This document shows positions 34,885 through 43,745 of a stretch of DNA of 64,000 nucleotides, one piece after another (the first letter of the stretch is position 1; every line of letters begins with the position of its first letter). A program made the position numbers and the translations under genes. Under the pieces are notes generated by a model. The model searched no databases. It was not told the origin of the DNA and saw only the letters and a program-made list of their open reading frames with translations. The stretch is from Salinicola endophyticus (GTDB taxonomy: Bacteria; Pseudomonadota; Gammaproteobacteria; Pseudomonadales; Halomonadaceae): the NCBI RefSeq assembly GCF_040536835.1, contig NZ_CP159578.1, positions 930,001 through 994,000 of the forward strand. Reading direction: 5' to 3'.

Positions 34885-35853
34885 ATGCAGACCCGACATG
34901 AGACGAGTGCGCATAAGGCGGCGCCGCGCGACAGCGTCACTGCCACCATCTCCAACGCCGGCGAGAAAGACAAGCCTGGCCAGGGCGTGGCGCTGATCGT
35001 CGGCGCGGTGATGCTGCTGTCACTGGCCGATGCACTGGTCAAATCGCTGGGGCATACGCTATCGCTGTGGCAGTTGCTGGTACTGGCACCGCTGGTGTCG
35101 CTGCCCCTACTGAGCGTTGGCTGGTGGCGGCAAGGGCGGACGCTGCCCCGCGAGGCTCGGGTCTGGCGCTGGATCGGGGTGCGCAGCGCACTGCTGCTGG
35201 CGATGTGGATCGCCTTCTATGCGGCGCTGCCATGGATTCCGCTGAGCGTGGCGGCGGTCGGCATCTACACTACGCCGCTGTTCATCGCCCTGCTCGCCAG
35301 GCTAGGCGGTGAGCCTCTGGGTGGGCGGCAGAACGTGGCGCTGCTGCTCGGCTTCGCTGGCGTGCTGGTCGTGCTGCACCCCGGCGGCGCGCTATTCACT
35401 CCGGCGATGCTGCTACCCCTGCTGGCGGCGCTTTGCTATGCGCTGGCCATGGTGACGACCCGGCGCCACTGCCGGGAGGTATCGCCGTGGCTGCTGGCCC
35501 TGGGGCTCAACCTGGGGTTCTTGCTCGCGGGGTTTGCCGGCTCGCTCGGTGTCATCGCGCTATCCCCCGAGGGCGATGGTTTCCTGCGGCGGGGCTGGCA
35601 GCCGCTCGATCTCTCCCACATAGGGCACATCGGGCTCTATGCGCTGCTGATGGTCGCGGTCAATACGTGGGTTGCCAGGGCCTATCAGGTCGCGCCCTCG
35701 GCGCTGGTGGGCATCTTCGACTACGCCTACCTGCCGTTCGCCGCCGGTTGGGGATTCTGGCTCCTCGACGAAGTGCCGGATGCCCGGACCCTGGCCGGCA
35801 TGGCGGCGATCCTGAGTGCCGGTGGGCTGGCACTGACGCGCCGCACGCGCTGA
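34885..35853 (+). CDS. DMT-superfamily (EamA) transporter
   Basis: This 322-residue membrane protein has about ten hydrophobic segments in two EamA repeats. The polar N-terminus of about 35 residues is longer than usual. Members export amino acids, nucleosides or other small metabolites, and substrates cannot be told from sequence. It is divergent from the LysR gene at 33879, a common arrangement for exporters under inducible control. Confidence 0.83.
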   Translation: MQTRHETSAHKAAPRDSVTATISNAGEKDKPGQGVALIVGAVMLLSLADALVKSLGHTLSLWQLLVLAPLVSLPLLSVGWWRQGRTLPREARVWRWIGVRSALLLAMWIAFYAALPWIPLSVAAVGIYTTPLFIALLARLGGEPLGGRQNVALLLGFAGVLVVLHPGGALFTPAMLLPLLAALCYALAMVTTRRHCREVSPWLLALGLNLGFLLAGFAGSLGVIALSPEGDGFLRRGWQPLDLSHIGHIGLYALLMVAVNTWVARAYQVAPSALVGIFDYAYLPFAAGWGFWLLDEVPDARTLAGMAAILSAGGLALTRRTR

Positions 35854-35943
35854 GGTCGATCCGGGGTGGCGAGGGCTTGACCTCAAGCTATGTTGAGGGA
35901 AGAGCATGTCACCATCGCTCATGAAGACGAAGAGGAGGTCGCG

Positions 35944-36741
35944 ATGCATCACCCGGGTTTCTTGTGCGCCACCTGTGGCATTCAGTACCCCGCCAGCGAA
36001 ACGCCGCCGGCACACTGTGCGATATGTGAGGACGAGCGCCAGTTCGTGCCGGTGGAGGGGCAGCAGTGGACCACGCCGGGGCGCCTGGCGGCGGACCACA
36101 GCAATACCTTCCGCTATCTCGCCGAGGGGCTGCTGGCGATCACCACCACACCGCGCTTCGCCATCGGCCAGCGGGCCTTCCTGCTGCGCACGCCGCACGG
36201 CAATCTGCTGTGGGACTGCCTCTCGCTGCTCGACGAGGCAACACGGGACATTCTCGATGGGCTCGGTGGGGTCGATGCCATCGTGCTCTCTCACCCGCAC
36301 TACTTCAGTACCATGGCCGCCTGGGGCGAGACCTTCGACTGCCCGGTCTACGTGCACGCCGCGGATCGTGACTGGGTCACTCTGCCCAGCGCGCGGCTGC
36401 ACTTCTGGGAAGGGGAGCAGATCGTGCCGCTGCCGGGGTTGGAGGTGCACTGCCTGGGCGGGCACTTCCCCGGCGCCAGCGTGCTGCACTGGCCGGCGCG
36501 CCGCCTGCTGCTGAGTGGTGACACCCTGCTGGTGACCCCGGACCGGATGGCCTCGTTCATGTGGTCCTACCCCAACAACGTGCCGCTGGATGCCACCTGT
36601 GTCGCGGCCATGGGCGAGCGTCTGGCCCGGCTCGAGTTCGACAGCCTCTACTCGGCTTTCGCCGGACGCGAGATCCTGCTCGACGCCGACCGCGTGGTCG
36701 CCGAGTCGGTGCAGCGTCACTGCCGTGCGCTCACACCCTGA
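35944..36741 (+). CDS. MBL-fold protein with N-terminal zinc ribbon
   Basis: This 265-residue protein starts with a rubredoxin-like zinc ribbon (C-x2-C at CATCG and C-x2-C at CAICE, residues 8-28) followed by a metallo-beta-lactamase fold. The usual HxHxDH metal motif is changed to HPHYFS in VLSHPHYFSTMAAW; later metal residues are present in LGGHFPGASVLHW and LSGDTLL. The change removes two canonical ligands, so metal content or reaction may differ from glyoxalase II-type members. The ATG at 35944 follows GAGGAGGTCGCG. Confidence 0.8.
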   Translation: MHHPGFLCATCGIQYPASETPPAHCAICEDERQFVPVEGQQWTTPGRLAADHSNTFRYLAEGLLAITTTPRFAIGQRAFLLRTPHGNLLWDCLSLLDEATRDILDGLGGVDAIVLSHPHYFSTMAAWGETFDCPVYVHAADRDWVTLPSARLHFWEGEQIVPLPGLEVHCLGGHFPGASVLHWPARRLLLSGDTLLVTPDRMASFMWSYPNNVPLDATCVAAMGERLARLEFDSLYSAFAGREILLDADRVVAESVQRHCRALTP

Positions 36742-36829
36742 GGTGATCGTGTGATCGGTTGGTCGGCCCGGCGGCGAGTCTCGCGGCAGTGTATGCTGGC
36801 ACCTGACAGCATCTATCGTGGAGATGAGC

Positions 36830-37735
36830 ATGCCTGCCAAGCCGATCCCGGCCGAGCGCGACAGTCGGCGCTTCTGGCGCCATCCGGCGCTCGGCTTCCT
36901 CGAGCTGCGCGAGACCCGCGACGGGCGTGAGGTCAGCTATGCCCGCCACAGTCACGACAGCGTCTCGCTGGGGGCGGTCACCGGCGGACGCAGTCTCTAC
37001 GAATACCAGGTGCCGGGAGAGCACTTCACTACGCGGATGGTGTCGCACGGCGACGTGGTGGCGATGAACCCGGGCGAGGTCCACGCTTGCAACCCGCGTG
37101 GCGATGCGCCCTGGTCCTATATCATGTTCTATCTCGATCCGGACTGGCTCGCTGCGCTGCAGCGTCGTCACGCCAACGATCTCGCCGGTGGGTGGCGACC
37201 GCTGGCCTGGCATCATTGGCGCGACCCTACGCTGCACGCGGCGCTGGTGACGCTTGCCCGGCGCCTGTTCAGCGCCGCGGCATCCCCCGCCACCCTGGCG
37301 GGCGAGTGCGAACGCCTGTTCGGCGCACTGATGGCGCGGGGTGAACTGTTTCGCCGGCAGGCCCCGGCGGACACGCCAGCACTGGCCGAGGTGGCCGCCT
37401 ATATTCGCGATCACTGTGGCGCGGCGCTGACGCTCGATCATCTGGCCGCGGTGGCCGGGGTCTCGCCGGCGCATCTGGTGCGCCGCTTCAAGCGCAGTTA
37501 CGGCATCACGCCCCATGCCTATCTGACCGACTGCCGGGTGCGCCAGGGGCAGCGCGCGCTCAAGCGCGGCGAGCCGATCGCCGAGGTGGCGCTGGCGTGT
37601 CGATTTGCCGATCAGGCCCACTTCCAGCGCGCTTTCAAGCGGCTGACCGCGATCACGCCGCACCGCTACCGTGCAGTGACATCGTTGCCAGCATCAGTGC
37701 ACTCACCAGCAGTGCCAGTCCCATACCGCGATTGA
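36830..37735 (+). CDS. AraC-family regulator
   Basis: This roughly 301-residue regulator has a cupin-like sensing domain (RHSHDSVSLGAV, near residue 45) and a C-terminal double helix-turn-helix (LAAVAGVSPAHLVRRFKRSYG, with IAEVALACRFADQAHFQRAF as second helix pair). The ATG at 36830 is chosen because GGAG lies six bases upstream; in-frame GTG 36818 and ATG 36824 lie too close to that site. Its 3' end overlaps the convergent LysE gene by 83 bases. AraC/LysE neighbour pairs are common and suggest that it controls the exporter. Confidence 0.85.
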   Translation: MPAKPIPAERDSRRFWRHPALGFLELRETRDGREVSYARHSHDSVSLGAVTGGRSLYEYQVPGEHFTTRMVSHGDVVAMNPGEVHACNPRGDAPWSYIMFYLDPDWLAALQRRHANDLAGGWRPLAWHHWRDPTLHAALVTLARRLFSAAASPATLAGECERLFGALMARGELFRRQAPADTPALAEVAAYIRDHCGAALTLDHLAAVAGVSPAHLVRRFKRSYGITPHAYLTDCRVRQGQRALKRGEPIAEVALACRFADQAHFQRAFKRLTAITPHRYRAVTSLPASVHSPAVPVPYRD

Positions 37736-38273
37736 GCCAGCGTACTCGCTCAGGGCTCGGCAGCCGTCGACGCAGCCCGGCACCCAGCAGCGCCCAACTA
37801 CCTACGCTCAGATAGCAGACGCCGAAGAAGATCAGCGCGAAGGGGACGGCCCGCGCCGGGTCACCGGCGGTGTAAGCGGCCATGCCGGCGCCCGAGGCGA
37901 TCCACGCCTTGGGGTTGAGCCACTGCATCAGCGCACCGCCAACGAAGGAGGGCGAGCGTGCGGCGGTGTTCTGCGTCAGGGCGCCGTCGCTGCGCGCCAG
38001 CCGCCACGCCAGATAGAGCAGGAAGGCGACGCCACCCAGGCGGATCGCGTGCATCAGCGCTGCCCATTGGGTCAGCCACTGCAAGCCGGCGCCGATCGAC
38101 AGCAGCAGCACGCTGAAGCCGCAGGTGGCACCGCTGACATGGCGCAGTGCCGGTATCAGGCCGCGATTGAGCCCCAGATGGAAAGCGACCAGATTGACCG
38201 GACCGGGCGACAGCGAGGCGGCCAGGGCGAAGGCCGCCATCGACAAGGCAAGGGAGAGAGACACGCTGGGCAC
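37653..38273 (-). CDS. LysE/RhtB-family amino acid exporter
   Basis: This 206-residue membrane protein has six hydrophobic segments; the first contains SLSPGPVNLVAFHLGLN, the SPGP motif of the LysE/RhtB family, and the central NPKAWIASGAG matches the second conserved region. These proteins export amino acids or their derivatives. It is convergent with the AraC gene and their coding ends overlap by 83 bases. Substrate unknown. Confidence 0.85.
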   Translation of the reverse strand: MPSVSLSLALSMAAFALAASLSPGPVNLVAFHLGLNRGLIPALRHVSGATCGFSVLLLSIGAGLQWLTQWAALMHAIRLGGVAFLLYLAWRLARSDGALTQNTAARSPSFVGGALMQWLNPKAWIASGAGMAAYTAGDPARAVPFALIFFGVCYLSVGSWALLGAGLRRRLPSPERVRWLNRGMGLALLVSALMLATMSLHGSGAA

Positions 38274-38356
38274 TCCTGAGCGAGGGGGATCGCCGGCAGG
38301 CTAACCTGGAGCGTGCGCGTCAGGATTGAACGATCTTGATCTCTCAGCCGGCTGCC

Positions 38357-38388
38357 CCGACACCCGCGACCCAAGTCGAAGGTGTCGG
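38357..38388 (-). terminator. Hairpin after the FucP-type gene
   Basis: An 8-base perfect stem CCGACACC/GGTGTCGG (38357-38364 and 38381-38388) with a smaller inner hairpin CGAC/GTCG lies just past the stop of the leftward gene at 38400. It has no T-tract, so it may be a stability element rather than a factor-independent terminator. Confidence 0.4.
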
Positions 38389-38399
38389 AGTACGGCGTG

Positions 38400-39689
38400 T
38401 CAGGCGTGCGAGCTCCGGACCGACGAATGCGGTTCTATGACGCGTGAGCCGCGAAAACCGTAGAAGGCGATGAACAGGTAGCAGATCAGCGGCAGCACGA
38501 AGGCGTGGTGGATGCCCACGGTGTCGGCGATCGCGCCCTGTGCCACCGGCAAGATGGCGCCGCCGACGATGGCCATGATCAGCAGGCTCGATGCCTTGCT
38601 GGTCAACGGGCCGAGCTTGGCGATGCCCAGCGTGAAGATGGTCGGGAACATGATCGAGTTGAACAGACCGATGGCGACGATACTCCACATGGCGGTATGC
38701 CCGGAGGCCAGCATGGTGGTCAGCGTGAGCAGTGCCGCCACGATGGCGAACAGGCCCAGCAGCAGGCTGGGGCGTATCTTCTGCATCAAGGCCGACCCGA
38801 TGAAGCGGCCTACCATCGCGCCACCCCAGTAGTAGGCGACATAGTTGGCGGCATTGCTCTCGCTCATGTTGCCGATATCCGGCAGCGAGATGTAGTTGAT
38901 CAGAAAGCTGCCGATGGATACCTCGGCACCGACGTAGGCGAAGATGCCGATCACACCGAACAGCACGTGAGGATGGCGTAGTGCCTGGGCGGCGGTGACG
39001 TTTTCGGTGGGGCTGTCGTCGCGGGCCTGGTCCTTGAAGTTGGGCAGCTTCCAGAGGTAGATCACGATCGCGAGAATGGCGAGCACCGCCGCCAGCAGCA
39101 GGTAGGGGAGCTGCACGCTCTGGGCCTGCTGGACTTTATAGGCGATCCGGTCGGCGCTGGACATCGCGGCCAGCTCGCTGGCGCCCAGCACCGCCGCGCC
39201 CAGAATCAGCATGCCGCCGAAGTACGGTGCCAGCGTGGTGCCGAGTGAGTTGAACGCCTGGGCCAGGTTGAGCCGGCTGGAGGCGGAACCTTCCGGGCCC
39301 AGCAGGCTGACATAAGGGTTGGCCGCGACCTGCAGCATCGTCACCCCGCTGGCGAGCACGAACAGGGCGCTCAGAAACAGAGGGTAGGAGGGGGCTCTGG
39401 CGGCGGGGTAGAACATCACCGCGCCCACGGCGGCGATCAGCAGGCCCAGGCTGATGGCGTTCTTGTAGCCGATCCTGGACAGCACCTTACCCATCGGCAA
39501 CGACATGATGAAATAGGCGCCGAAGAAGGTGAACTGGATCAGCATGGTCTGGGTGTAGTTGAGCGAGAACACCGCCTTCAGGTGGGGTATCAGAATGTCG
39601 TTGAGACAGGTGATGAACCCCCACATGAAGAAGATAGTCGTGACGACGACCAGCGCGCTGCGATAGTTCGGGCGTTGCATGTCGGACAT
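38400..39689 (-). CDS. fucP: FucP-type sugar:proton symporter
   Basis: This 429-residue MFS carrier has about 12 hydrophobic segments and the FucP/GluP signatures: FFMWGFITCLNDILIPHLK in the first helix and FNSLGTTLAPYFGGMLILG in the middle. FucP imports L-fucose and GluP imports glucose/galactose; the two cannot be told apart here. No fucose or galactose catabolic gene is adjacent. The ATG at 39689 is followed by MSDMQRPNYRSALVV, giving the usual length. The 5' side opens into a 473-base spacer. Confidence 0.83.
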   Translation of the reverse strand: MSDMQRPNYRSALVVVTTIFFMWGFITCLNDILIPHLKAVFSLNYTQTMLIQFTFFGAYFIMSLPMGKVLSRIGYKNAISLGLLIAAVGAVMFYPAARAPSYPLFLSALFVLASGVTMLQVAANPYVSLLGPEGSASSRLNLAQAFNSLGTTLAPYFGGMLILGAAVLGASELAAMSSADRIAYKVQQAQSVQLPYLLLAAVLAILAIVIYLWKLPNFKDQARDDSPTENVTAAQALRHPHVLFGVIGIFAYVGAEVSIGSFLINYISLPDIGNMSESNAANYVAYYWGGAMVGRFIGSALMQKIRPSLLLGLFAIVAALLTLTTMLASGHTAMWSIVAIGLFNSIMFPTIFTLGIAKLGPLTSKASSLLIMAIVGGAILPVAQGAIADTVGIHHAFVLPLICYLFIAFYGFRGSRVIEPHSSVRSSHA

Positions 39690-40162
39690 GAGCGGAATCC
39701 TGGTGATGACAAGTCCTGAAAGGAGCGTTACCGACTCGACCTCGTCGTGTCAGCGCGGTTGCTGGCGCGAGATGATGCATTAAGCGAGGTGGCTTATAAA
39801 GTAGTCGTTCATCATTAGAGTGTTAAGGAACTTGTCGGTATCTATGCGCCGGACCATGGTGGTATTGACGCTTGCCGGAGTGCGTGCTTCCTGTTTTCGT
39901 AATCTTTATTCAATATCGGCGTTAATGACGCCAATGCGGGCAAACGAGCGCATTGAATTACGTCATTCAACGTCTTTTTGCGGCCGCTACTTCGAACGGC
40001 TTGCGGCGGGAGTCTTGCCGGCGCCGCGCGCGTCGCTCTCTAACCTCTGTGCAGGATGTCGCTTGTGGGCGACGCCGCGCGTTTCTATACCTAGGGCATG
40101 TTGGACGTGATGGCTCGGATGGGAATATCCGGCATCGATGAATCGTAAAGGAGGACAATGCC
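39690..40162. other. Divergent intergenic region (473 bases)
   Basis: No gene is supported. The part at about 39780-39970 is clearly AT-richer than the surroundings and holds promoter-like words for both directions (for example TTGACG at 39866 followed by TATTCAATAT about 45 bases later). Operators for the sugar symporter are likely here but no clear palindrome was found. Confidence 0.4.
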
Positions 40163-40858
40163 ATGCTGACTCTCTGGTCCTGGGGCTTTCTGCTGCTGGG
40201 TATCGCCACTGCGCTCGTGATCGCCGTCGATGTCTCGAGGCGCCCACAGCCGATGTCCATCATGAATGTCACCTGGCCGATCACCGGCCTGTACATGCCG
40301 CTCGTCGGCTGGTGGGCCTACGCCAAGATGGGGCGTGCGGCGCCGAAGGGGCACGCTGGCCACGATCATCACGCCCATGCGGATCAGCACGGCCACGGGC
40401 ATCATCACGGCGACAAGCCCAAGTGGCAGAGCGTGTTCGTCTCCGCGACCCACTGTGGCGGCGGCTGCACCCTGGGCGACGTGGTCACCGCGCCGATCGC
40501 CACGGCCACCGGCTTTGCCCTGCTCGGCTCGGCGGTGCTGGGGCACTTCGCTCTCGCCTTCGTTGGCGCCTATCTGTTCGGGGTGCTGTTCCAGTATCTG
40601 CCGATTCGGGCGATGAGCGATGCCGGTCCGGCACAGGCGCTGAAGGACGCGATCAAGGCCGATACCCTGTCGTTGATCGCTTTCCAGATCGGTATGTACG
40701 CGTGGATGTTGATCGCTCTGCACGGCTGGATGGGCGAGCTCGATGCCTTCACCGCGCCGTTCTGGTTCATGATGCAGATCGCCATGCTGATCGGCTTCGC
40801 CACCTCCTATCCGGCCAACTGGATACTGATCAATCGCGGGATCAAGCACGGCATGTAA
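40163..40858 (+). CDS. DUF4396 membrane protein with histidine-rich loop
   Basis: This 231-residue protein has about five hydrophobic segments. Between the second and third lies a cytoplasmic or periplasmic loop (residues 63-86) with eleven His among Ala, Gly and Asp, followed by ATHCGGGCTLGDVV with two Cys close together. That pattern matches DUF4396 proteins of unknown function and suggests metal binding, for example copper, zinc or nickel. The ATG at 40163 follows AAAGGAGGACAATGCC. It stands alone between the sugar symporter and a cupin gene. Confidence 0.75.
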   Translation: MLTLWSWGFLLLGIATALVIAVDVSRRPQPMSIMNVTWPITGLYMPLVGWWAYAKMGRAAPKGHAGHDHHAHADQHGHGHHHGDKPKWQSVFVSATHCGGGCTLGDVVTAPIATATGFALLGSAVLGHFALAFVGAYLFGVLFQYLPIRAMSDAGPAQALKDAIKADTLSLIAFQIGMYAWMLIALHGWMGELDAFTAPFWFMMQIAMLIGFATSYPANWILINRGIKHGM

Positions 40859-40995
40859 GCCGGCGGCGCGAGCCACACCTCCCCCCCGGTCTGCCGCCCG
40901 GGTCTGTCGCTTCCGATCGCGCCGGCTCGGGTCGCCCTTCTCGAGTGCTTAGACGGGGTAACAGCCGAGACACCCGCTAAAAGGAGGAGATAGCG

Positions 40996-41499
40996 ATGAG
41001 CGCGCCATCCCCCGATACACGTCGCTTCGATAGCGATCAGGCCCACGGCATGCCCAACTCGGCGCTGCCGCTGCTGATCTATCGGCAAGTGATATCGGCT
41101 GCCAGCGCCGAGGCATCCGAGGCGCTGTTCGCGCGTCACGGCTGGGTGCCTGAGTGGCGCTACGGGCTCTATCCCTTCGACCACTTCCACTCCACCGCCC
41201 ACGAGGCGCTGGGAGTGTTTCGCGGCCAGGCGGTGGCGCGTCTGGGCGGGCCTCAGGGCGAGCGATTCCCCCTGGCGGCGGGGGATGTGCTGATTCTGCC
41301 GGCGGGTGTGGCCCACGCCTGCGTGTCGGCGGATGACGATTTCTGCATGGTGGGTGCCTATCCGCCCGGGCAGCGCTGGGCGGTGGAGCGGGGCGATCCG
41401 GCGCAGTTCGCCGCGGCCTGCGCGCGCGTCGCGGCGGTACCGCTGCCCCCCGCCGACCCGGTCGGCGGGGAGCTGCTCGCACACTGGCAGCGCGTCTGA
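40996..41499 (+). CDS. Cupin-domain protein
   Basis: This 167-residue protein has a single cupin barrel: the metal His residues are in HSTAHEALGVFRG (motif 1, with Glu) and LPAGVAHACVSADDD (motif 2). It resembles the YjlB-like group, whose function is unclear. The ATG at 40996 follows AAAGGAGGAGATAGCG. It is convergent with argC, and the two stop codons lie inside a shared 10-base inverted repeat. Confidence 0.78.
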   Translation: MSAPSPDTRRFDSDQAHGMPNSALPLLIYRQVISAASAEASEALFARHGWVPEWRYGLYPFDHFHSTAHEALGVFRGQAVARLGGPQGERFPLAAGDVLILPAGVAHACVSADDDFCMVGAYPPGQRWAVERGDPAQFAAACARVAAVPLPPADPVGGELLAHWQRV

Positions 41500-41522
41500 C
41501 GCGCTGCCCTGACGTCAGACGC
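41492..41522. terminator. Bidirectional terminator-like stem over two stop codons
   Basis: A perfect 10-base inverted repeat GCGTCTGACG/CGTCAGACGC (41492-41501 and 41513-41522) with an 11-base loop spans the ends of the convergent cupin and argC genes. There is no T-tract on either strand. Confidence 0.55.
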
Positions 41523-42459
41523 TGAGACCGACGCTGTCTTCCAGCCCCAGATGCACGTTCATGTTCTGCACCGCCGAGCCGGCGGCACCCTTGCCCAGGT
41601 TGTCCAGGCGCGAGACCAGTGTCACCCGCTCGGCGTTGCCGAACACACCCAGGTCGACCCGGTTGGTGTCGTTGCACGCCTGGATATCGAAGGCGCCGCC
41701 GTCGAGTGTGGCCTCGTCGGCGAACGGCAGGATGCGTACGAAGGGTTCGTCGGCATAGTGCGCGCGGTAGGCGTCGAGCAGCTGCTCGGGGTCGATGCCG
41801 GGCAGGGCGCCGAGCTGTAGCGGCACGCTCACCGATAGCCCCTTGAGGAAGGGGCCGACGATCGGCGAGAACACCGGCGGCGCGGCCAGCCGGCCGTGCA
41901 GCTGCATCTCCGGCAGATGCTTGTGGCCCTGCGCCATGGCGTAGGGGCGTGGCGCCTGCAGGCGGCCGTCGTGGTCGGCCTCGTAAGCGGCGATCATCTG
42001 TTTGCCGCCGCCACTGTAGCCGGTCAGTGAGAAGGCGGAAAGCGGATAGTCCGGCGGCAGCAGGCCGGCGTCGATCAGCGGCCGCACCAGCAGCACGAAG
42101 GCGCTGGCGTGGCAGCCGACGTTGGCGATGCGCTTGCTGGCGCGGATCCGCTCGCGCTGGCCGGGCGCTAGCTCGGGCAGGCCATAGACCCAGTCGTCGG
42201 CGGTGCGGAAGGCGGTGCTGGCGTCGATCAGGCAGGTGTCCGGATTCTCGACCATCGCCGCGGCTTCGCGCGAGGCGGCGTCGGGCAGACACAGGAAAGC
42301 GACGTCGGCGGCGTTGAGCAGGCGGGCACGTTCGGCCGGGTCCTTGCGCTTGTCGCTATCGATGCGCAGCAGCTCGATGTCGCTGCGCGCCTGGAGATAG
42401 TCGAACAGGCGCAGCCCTGTGGTGCCCTCCTGTCCATCGACGTAGACCCTGTGTGCCAT
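41515..42459 (-). CDS. argC: N-acetyl-gamma-glutamyl-phosphate reductase, type 2
   Basis: This 314-residue NADPH enzyme performs the third step of arginine synthesis. It belongs to the shorter type-2 group (about 310-315, versus 340-350 for the common type). The catalytic Cys is C116 in [13 protein letters not shown], and the NADP start [19 protein letters not shown] is typical. The ATG at 42459 follows ACAGGAAAACGCC; a longer open start at 42528 is rejected. No other arginine gene is next to it, so regulation is separate from any arg operon. Confidence 0.9.
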   Translation of the reverse strand: MAHRVYVDGQEGTTGLRLFDYLQARSDIELLRIDSDKRKDPAERARLLNAADVAFLCLPDAASREAAAMVENPDTCLIDASTAFRTADDWVYGLPELAPGQRERIRASKRIANVGCHASAFVLLVRPLIDAGLLPPDYPLSAFSLTGYSGGGKQMIAAYEADHDGRLQAPRPYAMAQGHKHLPEMQLHGRLAAPPVFSPIVGPFLKGLSVSVPLQLGALPGIDPEQLLDAYRAHYADEPFVRILPFADEATLDGGAFDIQACNDTNRVDLGVFGNAERVTLVSRLDNLGKGAAGSAVQNMNVHLGLEDSVGLSV

Positions 42460-42763
42460 GGCGTTTTCCTGTCGTGTTCGAGTCGCGGTGTCAGCCTCCA
42501 TTGTGCGGTTTTCGCGCCGCCGTGTCATGCCACGTGCGGCGGTGAGGGGCAGGCCGCGGTGAGGGCGCGGGCGCCCGGCGACAGGGTAGGTGGCGAGAGG
42601 GGATGCGTGCGTCGTTTGATGTCGATCTGGCGTCGCCTGGTGTCAACTCCGGACGCAGTGTCATCGCCACAATGGGGCTCTTGTAGGGCCGGCCGCCATG
42701 GTTGCGCCTTCGAACACACGTCGCCCGGCCATAGCCTGCCGAGCCATGCCAGGGAGAGCCCGC
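42460..42763. other. Intergenic region between argC and the carnitine genes
   Basis: These 304 bases separate two divergent genes and must hold both promoters. No gene, hairpin or repeat stands out. The GTGTCATGCCACGTGCG segment near 42522 is palindromic only in short pieces. Confidence 0.4.
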
Positions 42764-43645
42764 ATGAACCGAGACGTCATTCTGACCTGCGCCGTCACCG
42801 GCGCCGGCGACACCGCCGGCAAGCACCCGGATCTGCCGATCACCCCGCGCCAGATCGCCGAGAGTGCTCTGGATGCGGCGCGCGCCGGCGCCAGCATCGT
42901 TCATCTCCACGTGCGCGACCCGCAGACCGGTGGCGTCAGCCATTCGACCGATCACTTCCGCGAGGTGGTCGAGCGTATCCGCGAATCCGACGTCGATGCG
43001 GTGATCAACATCACCGCCGGCGGCGGTGGCGACCTATATCCCGAGATTCGCGATGGCGCCATTCATGGCCGCGCCGGCACCGACCTGCAGACCCCGGCCC
43101 AGCGCCATGAACCGGTGGGCGCGCTGCTGCCGGAGCTGTGTACCCTCGACTGCGGCAGCCTCAATTTCGGCGAGATGATCTATCTCAACAGCGCCGACTG
43201 GCTGCGCGAGCACGCGCGGCTGATCCAGCAGGCCGGGGTCAAGCCGGAGCTCGAGTGCTTCGATCTGGGCCATGTCTGGTTCGCCCGCCAGCTGATCGAG
43301 GAAGGGCTGATCGATGGCGACCCGCTGTTCCAGCTCTGTCTGGGTATCCCGTGGGGCGCCGAGGCCGACCCCGAAACCATGCTGGCGATGCGCAACAAGC
43401 TGCCCGCAGGGGCGATCTGGTCCGCCTTCGGCATCGGTCGCCAGCAGTTCCCGATGGCGGCGCAGTCGATGATCATGGGCGGACACATGCGGGTCGGCCT
43501 GGAAGACAATCTCTACCTGAGCAAGGGTGTCTTCGCCACCAACGCCCAACTGGTCGAGCGTGCCGCCACCCTCGCCGAGAACCTTGGCGGCAGGGTGCAG
43601 ACGCCGGCGCAGACCCGCGAGTCGCTGGGACTGCGCAAGCCCTGA
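42764..43645 (+). CDS. cdhC: Beta-keto acid cleavage enzyme, probably 3-dehydrocarnitine cleavage
   Basis: This 293-residue BKACE (DUF849) enzyme cleaves a beta-keto acid with acetyl-CoA; with 3-dehydrocarnitine it would give acetoacetate and betainyl-CoA. Zinc-binding residues are in ASIVHLHVRDPQTG (His-x-His near residue 47) and the CoA-binding GSLNFGEMIY region is present. The ATG at 42764 follows AGGGAGAGCCCGC, better than the open start at 42698. It is the first gene of a three-gene rightward unit whose other members are carnitine dehydrogenase and a thioesterase, which fixes the substrate choice. Confidence 0.87.
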   Translation: MNRDVILTCAVTGAGDTAGKHPDLPITPRQIAESALDAARAGASIVHLHVRDPQTGGVSHSTDHFREVVERIRESDVDAVINITAGGGGDLYPEIRDGAIHGRAGTDLQTPAQRHEPVGALLPELCTLDCGSLNFGEMIYLNSADWLREHARLIQQAGVKPELECFDLGHVWFARQLIEEGLIDGDPLFQLCLGIPWGAEADPETMLAMRNKLPAGAIWSAFGIGRQQFPMAAQSMIMGGHMRVGLEDNLYLSKGVFATNAQLVERAATLAENLGGRVQTPAQTRESLGLRKP

Positions 43646-43671
43646 TTCCGCCCGGACTCTCTCCGTTATGC

Positions 43672-43709
43672 GTGAACGCGCCTGGGATATCTCCCGAGTG
43701 CGCGTTCGC
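43672..43709 (+). other. Stem-loop between cdhC and cdhA
   Basis: Near-perfect 10-base arms GTGAACGCGC/GCGCGTTCGC (43672-43681 and 43700-43709, one wobble pair) enclose a second small hairpin GGGA-TATC-TCCC. It fills much of the 100-base gap between two genes of the same operon, and may be a processing or attenuation element. Confidence 0.55.
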
Positions 43710-43745
43710 CGTCAATCCTGTTTCGCATCGCCATGGAGTGTCTTG

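Noticed and set aside
37653..37735. Mis-called end of the AraC or LysE gene because of their 83-base overlap
   Set aside because: Both families keep their usual length and motifs up to the stop codons, so a true convergent overlap is more likely than an error.
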